Assembly (NCBI RefSeq): GCF_001879715.1
Contig: NZ_MNBW01000018.1
Location: forward strand, 1 to 57,263
From: Nioella nitratireducens
GTDB lineage: Bacteria > Pseudomonadota > Alphaproteobacteria > Rhodobacterales > Rhodobacteraceae
Direction: 5' to 3'
Length of the DNA stretch: 57,263 bases
The translations under genes were made by a program, and so were the position numbers. Position 1 is the first letter of the stretch, and each line of letters opens with the position of its first letter. A model generated the notes under the pieces. That model was given only the letters and a program-made list of their open reading frames with translations. It was not told the origin of the DNA and searched no databases. This document shows, in pieces, positions 34,980 to 42,602 of this stretch.

Positions 34980-35926
34980 GCCAGCGCCTCCTGCAACCGG
35001 GTCCAATGGGCCGCCGGTCCGGGCAGGCCCAGCCGCAGCCAGCGGTCGGAATAGGGGAAAATCCGGCTCCAGACATGATGCTTGGCCAGACGGTCCTGCC
35101 AGCCCGCCGCGTCGCCCACATCGTACAGCCGGAACAGCGTGGTGCCACCCACGACCGCAGCCCCGGCCCGCGTCATCATTGCGTCCAGCCGACCGGCATC
35201 CCCGGCCAACCGCGCCCGCGTCGCCTCGGCCCACGCCGTATCGCGCAACGCTGCGGTGCCTGTCTCCAACGCCGGGCCAGACACCGCCCATGGCCCGACC
35301 ATCGCCGCCATGCGCGCGATCATCTCGGGACGTGCGATGGCAAAGCCAAGCCGCAGCCCGGCCAATCCCCAGAACTTGCCAAAGCTCTTCAGCACCACCA
35401 CGCCGGGGCGGGTCGCCAGATGGATCAGGCTCGCCTCTGGCATCACGTCGCAAAAGCTCTCGTCGATCACCGTCAGCACCCGGTCGCCCGCCAGCTCGGC
35501 TTCGGTCCAGATCCGCCCATCGGGATTGTTCGGATGCACGGCCACCAGCGCCCCGCCTGTGCCCGCTGTCCAGCCCGCTGCGCGAAACGCTGCCCAATGC
35601 TCGTTATAGGTCGGGACAGGGATCTCTACCGCCCCGGCCGGGGCCAAGCCCGGAAGTCGCGCAATCAGCGCCGAAGCTCCGGGCGCGGCCAGCACCGCCG
35701 CCGTATCGGGAACCGCCCAAAACCGGCGCGCCGCCGCCTCGAGTGCCGCAAAGGCCCCGTCATCGGGCAGCGCGGTCCACGCCATGTCGGAAACCGCGGG
35801 CACAGGGTAGGCCACCGGGTTGATGCCCGTGGACAGGTCGATCCACCCTTCGCGCGGTCCGCCATATCGGGCCACCGCCCCATCGACTCCACCGCCGTGA
35901 TCCCGCTTCGCCTCTGATCCAGCCAT
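34976..35926 (-). CDS. cobC: Threonine-phosphate decarboxylase (CobC type)
   Basis: A 316-residue PLP enzyme of the class I/II aminotransferase fold that makes (R)-1-aminopropan-2-ol phosphate for the cobalamin nucleotide loop. Visible: LSTGINPVAYP at the N-terminus, HPNNPDGR, IDESFCDV, and the PLP lysine segment LKSFGKFWGLAGLRLGF. It is shorter than Salmonella CobD (364) but normal for alphaproteobacterial CobC. It overlaps cbiB by 4 bp. 39 bp separate it from the GST gene upstream, so the pair may be read through from there or from an internal promoter. Confidence 0.88.
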   Translation of the reverse strand: MAGSEAKRDHGGGVDGAVARYGGPREGWIDLSTGINPVAYPVPAVSDMAWTALPDDGAFAALEAAARRFWAVPDTAAVLAAPGASALIARLPGLAPAGAVEIPVPTYNEHWAAFRAAGWTAGTGGALVAVHPNNPDGRIWTEAELAGDRVLTVIDESFCDVMPEASLIHLATRPGVVVLKSFGKFWGLAGLRLGFAIARPEMIARMAAMVGPWAVSGPALETGTAALRDTAWAEATRARLAGDAGRLDAMMTRAGAAVVGGTTLFRLYDVGDAAGWQDRLAKHHVWSRIFPYSDRWLRLGLPGPAAHWTRLQEALA

Positions 35927-35965
35927 TGCCGTCCCCTCATCCTCGGGATCGGTTCAAACCGATTT

Positions 35966-36955
35966 TCAGGCCGCCCGCAATGCCTCTCGCCCATGCGGGG
36001 CGTTCCAATGGATCACCGGATTGATCGGGATGATCCGGTAGGGGTTAATCGACTCGTGGCTATAGTGGTAGTGCCGGACGAAATGGTCGGGGTGCACCAC
36101 GTCACGCAGGCCCGGCCATTGATACAGCTCCTTCGCCCATCCCCACAGGTTCGGATAGTCGACGATCCGCCGCCGGTTGCACTTGAAATGCAGGTGATAC
36201 ACCGCGTCAAAGCGCAGGATCGTCGGCAACAGCCGCCAATCGGCCTCGGTCACCCGCTCGCCCGTCAAATAGCGGTTGCGCGACAGGATATCCTCGACCC
36301 AATCCAGCGCGTCGAACAGTCGATGAACGGCCTCGTCATAGGCCGCTTGCGTGGTGGCAAAGCCCGCCTTGTAGACGCCGTTGTTGATCTCGTCATAGAT
36401 CCGTGCATTCAGGCGGTCGATCTCTTCCCTCAGCGGCTGGGGATAGAAATCCTGCGTATCCCCGGTGATGCCGTCGAAGGCCGTGTTGAACATACGGATG
36501 ATCTCGGCGCTTTCATTCGACACGATGGTGCCGCGCGACTTATCCCACAACACCGGTACCGTGACCCGGCCGGTCATATCGGGCTTGGCCCGCAGATAGA
36601 CCTCGCGCAGAAAGTCCGACCCGAACAGCCGATCCCCGGTGGTGCCCGGAAAATCCGTGCCGAAAGTCCAGCCATCCGACAGCATATCAGGGTGCACCAC
36701 CGACACATCTATGTGATCCTCCAGCCCCTTCAGGCTGCGATAGATCATCGTGCGGTTGGCCCACGGGCAGGCATGGCTGACATACAGGTGATAGCGCCCG
36801 CTTTCGGCGGCAAACCCGCCCGCGCCCGTGGCCCCGGCGCTGCCATCGGCCGTTACCCAGTTGCGAAACAGCGCCTCGCTCCGCTTGAAGGCTCCGCCGG
36901 TGGACTTGGTATCATATCCCGTGTCGTGCCATGTGCCGTCGATCAGCAATCCCAT
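35966..36955 (-). CDS. Glutathionyl-hydroquinone reductase-like GST (Xi class)
   Basis: A 329-residue glutathione S-transferase of the YqjG/ECM4 group. The N-terminal thioredoxin-fold active site is SHACPWANR (Cys63), as in glutathionyl-hydroquinone reductases, which reduce GS-hydroquinones. Further motifs: VPVLWDKSRGTIVSNESAEI (core VPVLWD, SNESAEI), and the C-terminal HFKCNRRRI with the following PNLWGW. The start ATG 36955 has GGAGG seven bases upstream; an in-frame extension upstream is not needed. The substrate is inferred from class only. Confidence 0.9.
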   Translation of the reverse strand: MGLLIDGTWHDTGYDTKSTGGAFKRSEALFRNWVTADGSAGATGAGGFAAESGRYHLYVSHACPWANRTMIYRSLKGLEDHIDVSVVHPDMLSDGWTFGTDFPGTTGDRLFGSDFLREVYLRAKPDMTGRVTVPVLWDKSRGTIVSNESAEIIRMFNTAFDGITGDTQDFYPQPLREEIDRLNARIYDEINNGVYKAGFATTQAAYDEAVHRLFDALDWVEDILSRNRYLTGERVTEADWRLLPTILRFDAVYHLHFKCNRRRIVDYPNLWGWAKELYQWPGLRDVVHPDHFVRHYHYSHESINPYRIIPINPVIHWNAPHGREALRAA

Positions 36956-37048
36956 GATGCGTCCTCCAATGTCACTCACCCCATCAGATAGACATCTTGG
37001 CACCCCAAACCACCCGCACAGGCGCAGGGCGCCCCTGCCCCCGTGCAC

Positions 37049-37127
37049 ATCTTCTTCTTTGTAAAAATACTCCCGGGTTTGGGGCGGGCCCCAAGCGGTC
37101 CGGCAAGGCCCCCGCCTTGTGCGGGGG
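37049..37127. repeat. Intergenic element with T-run and GC hairpin, possibly dispersed
   Basis: A TCTTCTTCTTTGTAAAAATA tract followed by CCCGGG, then a perfect 7-bp hairpin CCCCCGC / GCGGGGG with a 5-nt loop (37109-37127). It lies between the CGNR gene and the GST gene, both minus strand. I recall similar tract-plus-hairpin spacers repeated in Rhodobacteraceae genomes, but cannot count copies here. It may serve as a terminator for the CGNR gene, though no T-run follows the hairpin directly. Confidence 0.3.
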
Positions 37128-37174
37128 GTGCGCCGGATCGCCCCTTGGTCGCCGCCTCTGGGCGGCGCTCCAGA

Positions 37175-37738
37175 TCAGGCGGCGTCGCGGTGGCGGGCGC
37201 GGAAGGTCTCGGCCTTGGCACGGTTGCCGCAGCGCGCCATCGAACACCAGCGCCGCCCCACACCACGCCCCTTGTCGAAGAACAGGTGCGAACATCGGCG
37301 GCATTCCCGCAACCGCGCGAATTCGCGCGACCGCAGAAGGTCGTGCATCGACAGAACCAGTTGTTCATATAGCCGCCCCAAGGGGCTCGGCGCAAAGGTC
37401 AGCCCGTCGGTGTCGATCCGCAATTCGGCCTCCTGGTAGGCCGCTTTCAACGCCTGCGTCAGATACAGCGCATCCTCGCGCCCCGGTGCGCGCCCGGCGG
37501 CAACCGCCGAAAGCGCGGCATAAGCGGTTTCGCGCAGGGTCAGCAGGTTGTGCATCTGCTCTTGCGTCAGCGGCGTCGGCGGGGCCGCGAACCCCTCGGC
37601 CTCCAACAGGGCGATCACCTCTGCCCCGGTCTCGAAACTGTTGTGTCGGCGGCTCTTGCCGTCATCGGTCACGGTGTTCAAAAAGACCAGAAAAGGATGC
37701 CCTGCACCGGGATCGGCGCGTGTCGCAGATGTCGTCAT
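37175..37738 (-). CDS. CGNR zinc-finger / ABATE-domain protein, probable regulator
   Basis: A 187-residue protein. An N-terminal ABATE region (about 10-130) has HPFLVFLNTV. A C-terminal CGNR zinc finger reads CRRCSHLFFDKG then RWCSMARCGNRAKA, with the four cysteines in place. These proteins are generally taken as transcription factors, but ligand and targets are unknown. It is divergent from the 118-aa gene across 220 bp. Its own upstream region has an A/T-rich tract (TGTTTTTTTTCACA, 37768-37781). Confidence 0.85.
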   Translation of the reverse strand: MTTSATRADPGAGHPFLVFLNTVTDDGKSRRHNSFETGAEVIALLEAEGFAAPPTPLTQEQMHNLLTLRETAYAALSAVAAGRAPGREDALYLTQALKAAYQEAELRIDTDGLTFAPSPLGRLYEQLVLSMHDLLRSREFARLRECRRCSHLFFDKGRGVGRRWCSMARCGNRAKAETFRARHRDAA

Positions 37739-37958
37739 GGGGAATGCAACGCCTCGGTAAGCTACTGTTTTTTTTCACATGATGGCTATCGTGCCGCAGT
37801 GCAACGGGCTTGTAAAGGCACTCTCCCGTGAGCGTGGCAGACCCCGCCGGGCGCCACTGTGGCCGATGCGCACCGTTCTGCGATGCGGCAGCGCCCCGGC
37901 GTTGACCGAATCTCGCAAGAGGCCATTTTCCACTGTGGACGACCAAAGGATCACGACC

Positions 37959-38315
37959 ATGACCGACTTTTTGCCCAAAGAGGTTCTCGAAGGCCTCCGC
38001 GCCGCCCAGGCACAGGCCGAACGCAAACGCAGCCGCCGCTCGGTGCATGTGGGCGACGAGGTGTTTCCGATCCTGCAATATGGCGAAGAGGGCTTTACCC
38101 TGGATGCCGAAAGCGCGCCCAGGCTGCGCGGACTGGTCGATATCTACGAAGGCCCCCGGCATCTCTACCAGGCGCTGATCGTGGCATCGGCGCTGGAAGG
38201 CGACCGGATGCGCTATGAATTCAAACGCAACACCGTTGCTTCCGATCGTGCACCGCTGGACTTCTATCAGGAACAAGAGGCGCCGATCGCGCTGCTGGAC
38301 TCCTCGAAATCCTGA
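37959..38315 (+). CDS. Conserved-looking hypothetical protein, 118 aa
   Basis: A soluble 118-residue protein with no signal peptide. It starts MTDFLPKEVLEGLRAAQAQ, then has a basic KRKRSRR-like cluster (AERKRSRRSVHVGDE), and a central LDAESAPRLRGLVDIYEGPRHLYQ. The rest, GDRMRYEFKRNT and the acidic tail, suggests a small alpha/beta protein. I recognise no family. AAAGGA eight bases before the ATG supports the start. It precedes dgcN by 95 bp; a pair of hairpins lies between, so it is probably a separate unit. Confidence 0.75.
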   Translation: MTDFLPKEVLEGLRAAQAQAERKRSRRSVHVGDEVFPILQYGEEGFTLDAESAPRLRGLVDIYEGPRHLYQALIVASALEGDRMRYEFKRNTVASDRAPLDFYQEQEAPIALLDSSKS

Positions 38316-38340
38316 ATTTGGTCTTTGCACTGGCAGCATG

Positions 38341-38378
38341 TCGCGCGCTAGCTTGCGCGCGAGCACCGTGACCGGTGC
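38341..38378. promoter_or_regulatory. Two adjacent perfect hairpins in the dgcN leader
   Basis: TCGCGCGC-TAGCTT-GCGCGCGA (38341-38362) is followed without a gap by GCACCG-TGAC-CGGTGC (38363-38378). Both stems are perfect, of 8 and 6 bp. They end 32 bp before the dgcN start and 25 bp after the preceding stop. No T-run follows, so they look more like a leader structure or processing/stability element than a classic terminator. Confidence 0.45.
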
Positions 38379-38410
38379 AATGTCCCCCTGTCCTGCCCGA
38401 GGTTCCGTCG

Positions 38411-39412
38411 ATGATCCAGACCCCCTACCTGTTGTTCCTGGGCGATGCGCCCGACCAATTGGCCGCGAAAGTGGCGCAAGGTATCCGCGACTGGCGGCCC
38501 GACAATGCCGTAGGCCAGTTCCGGATGGAGGGGTGCGGCGCCGACGTGAAACTGCCCGACATGGACCTTGCCGCCGCCAAGGCCGCTGGCGCCAAGACGC
38601 TGGTCGTGGGCGTCGCCAACCGGGGCGGCGTGATCTCGACCGCCTGGAAAAAGGTGCTGGTGCAGGCGCTGGAAGAGGGCTTCGACCTTGCCTCCGGCCT
38701 GCACAACCTGCTGCGCGACGAGCCAGAGCTTGTCGCCGTCGCCAAGGCCTGTGGCCGCGCCCTGCACGACGTGCGCGTGCCCGAGGTCAAATACCCGATC
38801 GCCAATGGCGAAAAGCGCACGGGCAAGCGCTGCCTTGCCGTGGGCACCGATTGCTCGGTCGGCAAGATGTATACCTCGCTCGCCATCGACGCCGAGATGA
38901 AGGCACGCGGCATGAAATCCAGCTTCCGCGCCACTGGCCAGACCGGCATCCTGATCACCGGCAACGGTGTGCCGCTGGACGCCGTGGTCGCCGATTTCAT
39001 GGCTGGCTCCGTCGAATGGCTGACCCCGGACAACGAGGCCGACCATTGGGATCATATCGAGGGGCAGGGCAGCCTGTTCCACGTGTCCTATTCCGGCGTG
39101 ACCATGGCGCTGATTCATGGCGGCCAGCCCGACGCGCTGATCCTCGCCCATGAACCCACCCGCGCCCACATGCGTGGCCTGCCGGGCTATGACCTGCCGT
39201 CGCTCGAAACCCTGCGCGACACCGCGCTGCCGCTGGCACGCATCGCCAACCCCGCCTGCCAGGTGGTGGGCATTTCAGTCAACACCGCCGCGATGGGCGA
39301 AGACGAGGCGCTGTCCTACCTCGCTGCCACCGAAAAGCGGATGGGCCTGCCTGCCGTCGATCCGTTCCGTCAGGGTGCGGCCCGTCTTGTGGATGCGCTG
39401 GACGCCATCTGA
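38411..39412 (+). CDS. dgcN: D-glutamate N-acetyltransferase DgcN (DUF1611 family)
   Basis: A 333-residue protein of the DUF1611 P-loop-like family. The motif GTDCSVGKMYTS near residue 155 is the diagnostic loop, with ATGQTGILITGNGVPLDAVVADF (core GQTGILI) after it. With DgcA it forms a D-glutamate catabolic route described in marine Proteobacteria: DgcN acetylates D-Glu and DgcA racemises the N-acetyl product. The start ATG 38411 follows the GAGG of CCCGAGGTTCCGTCG. The dgcA start overlaps its stop by one base. The assignment relies on the pair; the older label for this family is NAD-dependent epimerase-like or DUF1611. Confidence 0.86.
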   Translation: MIQTPYLLFLGDAPDQLAAKVAQGIRDWRPDNAVGQFRMEGCGADVKLPDMDLAAAKAAGAKTLVVGVANRGGVISTAWKKVLVQALEEGFDLASGLHNLLRDEPELVAVAKACGRALHDVRVPEVKYPIANGEKRTGKRCLAVGTDCSVGKMYTSLAIDAEMKARGMKSSFRATGQTGILITGNGVPLDAVVADFMAGSVEWLTPDNEADHWDHIEGQGSLFHVSYSGVTMALIHGGQPDALILAHEPTRAHMRGLPGYDLPSLETLRDTALPLARIANPACQVVGISVNTAAMGEDEALSYLAATEKRMGLPAVDPFRQGAARLVDALDAI

Positions 39413-40374
39413 TGCTGTCTGTCACCGCCGATACCTTCCGGCTGGCGCAGGTCTTCACCATCGCCCGTGGCAGCCGGACTGAAGCCAAGGTTCTGACCGT
39501 GCGGGCCTTTGCCGATGGCGTGGTGGGCTTGGGCGAATGCGTGCCCTATGCCCGCTACGATGAAACCCTCGACAGCGTGACCGCCCAGATCGACAGCCTG
39601 CCCGAGGGCATCATGCGGCAGGATCTGCAAGACGCCCTGCCCCCCGGTGCCGCCCGCAACGCCGTCGACTGCGCGCTGTGGGATCTGGCTGCCAAGCAAA
39701 GCGGCACGCCGGTCTGGCAACTCGCGGGCCTGCCCGCGCCGCGCCCGCAGATCACCGCCTTCACCCTGTCGCTGGACAGCCCTGAAAACATGCGCGCGGC
39801 GGCGGCGGAACACGCCCAGCGCCCGCTGTTGAAGATCAAGCTCGGCACCCCCGACGACATGCCCCGGCTAGAGGCGGTGCGCGAAGGCGCCCCCAAATCC
39901 CGCATCATCGTCGACGCGAACGAAGGCTGGACGGCCGAGGTCTACGCCGACCTCGCCCCGCACCTGCTGCGCCTTGGCGTGCAGATGGTGGAACAGCCCT
40001 TGCCTGCCGGGGACGACGACATGCTGGCCGAAATCGCGCGCCCCCTGCCCGTCTGTGCCGATGAAAGCTGCCACGACCGCGCCAGCCTGCCGGGACTGAA
40101 GGGCAAATACGACATGGTCAACATCAAGCTGGACAAGACCGGCGGATTGACCGAAGCGCTCGCGCTCCGCGACGCCGCCCGCGCCGAGGGCTACCAGGTC
40201 ATGGTCGGCTGCATGGTGGGATCGTCGCTGGCCATGGCCCCCGCCGTTCTGGTGGCGCAAGGGGCCGAAATCGTCGATCTGGACGGGCCGCTTCTGCTGG
40301 CCGAGGACCGCGACGCGCCGCTGGTTTATGATGCGGCAGGCGTGCACCCGGCGAGTGCGGAGTTGTGGGGGTGA
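39412..40374 (+). CDS. dgcA: N-acetyl-D-glutamate racemase DgcA (enolase superfamily)
   Basis: A 320-residue muconate-lactonising-type enolase-superfamily enzyme, also annotated L-Ala-D/L-Glu epimerase. The catalytic KXK is LKIKLG, metal ligands sit in VDANEGW, EQPL and CADESCHD, and the second catalytic Lys is in NIKLDKTGGL. This layout fits 1,1-proton-transfer racemases and epimerases. Dipeptide epimerase activity is the alternative, but one-base overlap with dgcN favours DgcA. A GTG-rich end and an imperfect hairpin follow the stop. Confidence 0.87.
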   Translation: MLSVTADTFRLAQVFTIARGSRTEAKVLTVRAFADGVVGLGECVPYARYDETLDSVTAQIDSLPEGIMRQDLQDALPPGAARNAVDCALWDLAAKQSGTPVWQLAGLPAPRPQITAFTLSLDSPENMRAAAAEHAQRPLLKIKLGTPDDMPRLEAVREGAPKSRIIVDANEGWTAEVYADLAPHLLRLGVQMVEQPLPAGDDDMLAEIARPLPVCADESCHDRASLPGLKGKYDMVNIKLDKTGGLTEALALRDAARAEGYQVMVGCMVGSSLAMAPAVLVAQGAEIVDLDGPLLLAEDRDAPLVYDAAGVHPASAELWG

Positions 40375-40381
40375 GCGCCGG

Positions 40382-40428
40382 TCCTGCCTTTGGCCGGTGA
40401 AAGGTCCAGTGAACCTTTCAAGGCAGGA
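40382..40428. repeat. Bipartite hairpin flanked by a 10-bp direct repeat
   Basis: An outer stem TCCTGCCT (40382-40389) / AGGCAGGA (40421-40428) and an inner stem TGAAAGGT / ACCTTTCA lie on one axis, with an 8-nt bulge on one side. The direct repeat GAGCGCCGGT occurs at 40373-40382 and 40436-40445, just outside. It starts at the dgcA stop, so it may terminate that operon, but no T-run follows. The flanking repeat suggests a small inserted element. Confidence 0.5.
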
Positions 40429-40588
40429 ATGGGCGGAGCGCCGGTGTGCAAACTGCCCAACCTACGGTTTCTGGTAAGCGATTATTATTACCCAATTTAT
40501 TGGAGCTTTCGGTATGGGCAAGGTGCTGGTTTTGCTCCAAATTTATTGACTAACGATTGATTGTAGAATACAGATTTAAACAGGCGAA

Positions 40589-40608
40589 CGGGGTGCCATG
40601 GCACCCCG
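40589..40608. repeat. 20-bp perfect palindrome
   Basis: CGGGGTGCCATGGCACCCCG is self-complementary over all 20 bases, with CCATGG at the centre. As RNA it would need to lose the central bases to form a loop. It could be a dimeric protein-binding site or a terminator stem (CTCTTGG follows, not T-rich). It lies 110 bp beyond the stop of the minus-strand 164-aa gene. Confidence 0.7.
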
Positions 40609-40718
40609 CTCTTGGTCCCCCAACGGGGCTGCACATCACAGGTGCTTCGAAGTCATCCTGTGATCTGGGATGGGGTTATTGGTTCCATTGAACCTCCCCC
40701 AATCTACTCTCCCGGCAT

Positions 40719-41213
40719 CTAACCGTGCCGGGTCGGCCCCATCGGGTCGGGAAAGTTGGTCAAAGGGTGTCCCGAACGTGCCCCTTCGACTTGATCTGAG
40801 GAAGTTACAGCTTCCCCGGTTTCTGAGCCGCCCACGGGCGGCTCATTCTCTTTTGCGGAGTGCTTTGCAGACCGCCAAATCTTCGTTGATTGCTCAAGGC
40901 TAACGACGCCATCAGACTTTGCGCGTGACAATTGCGATGACATGCTCGCTTGAGAGATCTCAACGCCAAACTCCGCGTTGACCCACTCTATAACCTTATC
41001 GGACGTGCCGCCATTTGGACGCTCGTCAAGCACCGCAACAATCATATCACGATGCGTCACGCGATTGCCGGATGCGCGTTCCGCTGCTGGCGCGGAGCCA
41101 TCAATGGCAGATTTAGCTGCACGAAGTTCACGCAACTCATCATTCAGCGCCTTTATGGACGCCTTGATTTCGCTCTCGCGGGCATTGATGAAATCTCTAA
41201 GTGTCTGCGACAT
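40719..41213 (-). CDS. Orphan hypothetical protein, coiled coil plus helix-turn-helix-like region
   Basis: A 164-residue protein. An N-terminal helix of charged residues (ARESEIKASIKALNDELREL) suggests a short coiled coil. A middle region (THRDMIVAVLDERP, then VIEWVNAEFGVEISQASMSSQL) has the pattern of a winged helix for DNA binding. The tail is hydrophilic. The start ATG 41213 is preceded by AAGGA; an upstream in-frame extension is not convincing. I do not recognise a family. Similar small proteins sit on genomic islands, which fits its place beside a broken IS5. Confidence 0.6.
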   Translation of the reverse strand: MSQTLRDFINARESEIKASIKALNDELRELRAAKSAIDGSAPAAERASGNRVTHRDMIVAVLDERPNGGTSDKVIEWVNAEFGVEISQASMSSQLSRAKSDGVVSLEQSTKIWRSAKHSAKENEPPVGGSETGEAVTSSDQVEGARSGHPLTNFPDPMGPTRHG

Positions 41214-41543
41214 GCCGACTCGATCCTTGTTCGTTAAGGGCAATCTATCTTGATTGATGGGTTCCTGCAAGTGCAAGCGGGACGGATTAAAGGGCTTTTT
41301 GTCAACCATGGCCGCAGGCTGGGATCGCGTCAAGAGCTTGGGCCGATTGAAGTGAAGCATCAAGCGCAATGTGCGCGTCCACCATCCCCGCGCAAATAGC
41401 GCCGTAGACGCCGCGCGATCGCCAGACCGCCCCCCGGGCTGGCGATTGGTTGATGCAGGCGCGTCCGTCAGAGGTCGCCCGGATTTGGCTGGGATAAAGT
41501 GCGCTGATCACAGCGTCGCATCGACATACCGCGGTCTGGCCAT
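41214..41543. other. Spacer between orphan gene and IS5 remnant
   Basis: 330 bp without a supportable gene. A 69-codon minus frame (41302-41511) is Arg/Ser/Ala-rich and resembles nothing I know. The IS5 homology stops sharply at about 41544, so this is the DNA into which the IS was truncated or joined. Confidence 0.5.
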
Positions 41544-42324
41544 CGCGCGGCCGAGGTATTTCGAAGCTCGCAGGGCCTCGTTGCGCGCGATGGCGCCCGC
41601 TGTGATATGCTTTCGGGGTTTGGCATTCTTTCGGGGCGGGACGACGGTGGCGACACCCCGGTCGGCGATCGCATCGTGGCAGTTGCGCGTGTCATGGGCT
41701 CGGTCGGCGGTGACATTGCCGATCTTCTGATCGGGCGGATTCTGTCCCAGAAGATCCGGCAGCACCGGCGCATCGCCGATATGGCTCTCGGTTACCTCGA
41801 CCGCAGGAACTTCCAATGTCTGCTCGTCGATCCCGAAGTGAATCTTTCGCCAGACCCGCCGTTTGGAACCGCCCGCTGCCCGGCAGCACATGCTTGCATG
41901 TGTGAGAGGGATGCTTGCGCGCATTCCACTCGCCTTCTCCCTCGACCTTGATGCCGGTGCTGTCGATCAGCAGGTGCAAAGGCCCCTTCGAGCCGCGATA
42001 CGGGATGTTCACGGCCAAGGTCTTCTGGCGGCGGGACAGCGTGCTGAAGTCGGGCACTGCCCAGTCCAAGCCGATCAGCTTCAGCAGGCTCTTGACAAAC
42101 CCGGTCGTCTGCCGAAGCGCCATGCCGAACAAGACCTTCATCGTCAGACACGTCTGGATGGCGGTGTCACTGTAGGTTTGCTGGCGGCCACGACGGCCTG
42201 TCGGCGCGGCATCCCAGGTCGTCTCAGGGTCAAGCCAGATCGTTAGCGAGCCCCGGCGCTTGAGCGCTTCATTGTATGCCGGCCAGTTCTTGGTCTCGTA
42301 GGTCTGGGGTGTGGGTCTGCTCAT
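41544..42324 (-). pseudogene. IS5 transposase, frameshifted and truncated
   Basis: The N-terminal DDE transposase sequence is clear: KNWPAYNEALKRRGSLTIWL, then DSTGIKVEGEGEWNARKH with the first catalytic Asp (LIDSTG). A 37-bp insertion at 41874-41910 shifts the frame. After it the normal protein resumes as GGSKRRVWRKIHFGIDE, and TADRAHDTR holds the second Asp. The homology ends at KYLGRA, where intact relatives continue with LWRRW. The gene cannot make a working transposase. Confidence 0.85.
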
Positions 42325-42387
42325 GACGCCCAGCTACCACACTGGATTCACAAGATGATTCCCTCACGAGATTTGTGCAACAGAGCC
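41544..42387 (-). mobile_element. IS5-family element, left end and N-terminal part
   Basis: The terminal inverted repeat reads GGCTCTGTTGCACAAAT on the minus strand (42387-42371), the usual end of this IS5 subgroup. It is followed by the transposase start at 42324. Homology continues to 41544 and then stops, so the right end is missing here. The complementary C-terminal part, with its own decayed end, is at 54831-55071 on the other side of the glycan locus. Confidence 0.8.
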
Positions 42388-42602
42388 CGATGCCGTCGGG
42401 ACGGGGCATCCACCCCATCAACAGAGCCGGGCAGCGCTCAAAGGTTGAGCATTGGCGCGTTGGTTGGTTGCACTTCTTGATCTGCCCGTGATAACGGTTT
42501 ACCGCAAGTTGGGGAAAATTGAGTCCTCCAAAACTTTTTACCTCGAGAAACGCACAAAGCAGGACATCGTATTAATGCGGCACGAATACTTGGACCAGTT
42601 TC

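Larger units (their letters stand above)
40375..40718. other. Spacer after dgcA with inverted repeats, no gene seen
   Basis: A 344-bp stretch marking the change from core genes to the accessory region. It contains the hairpin at 40382-40428, an AT-rich segment (about 40470-40580) unlike its surroundings, and a 20-bp perfect palindrome (40589-40608). I see no open frame worth calling and no tRNA. Confidence 0.6.

Noticed and set aside
35948..35963. Plus-strand terminator ATCGGT-TCAA-ACCGAT followed by TTTT
   Set aside because: No plus-strand gene ends here, and on the minus strand, where the genes are, no T-run follows.
35927..35965. Cobalamin riboswitch expected upstream of cobC-cbiB
   Set aside because: Only 39 bp separate the GST gene from cobC and no B12-box-like sequence was seen there or upstream of the GST gene.
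41302..41511. 69-codon minus-strand frame next to the IS5 remnant
   Set aside because: No recognisable motif, no ribosome site, and composition typical of a chance frame in GC-rich DNA.
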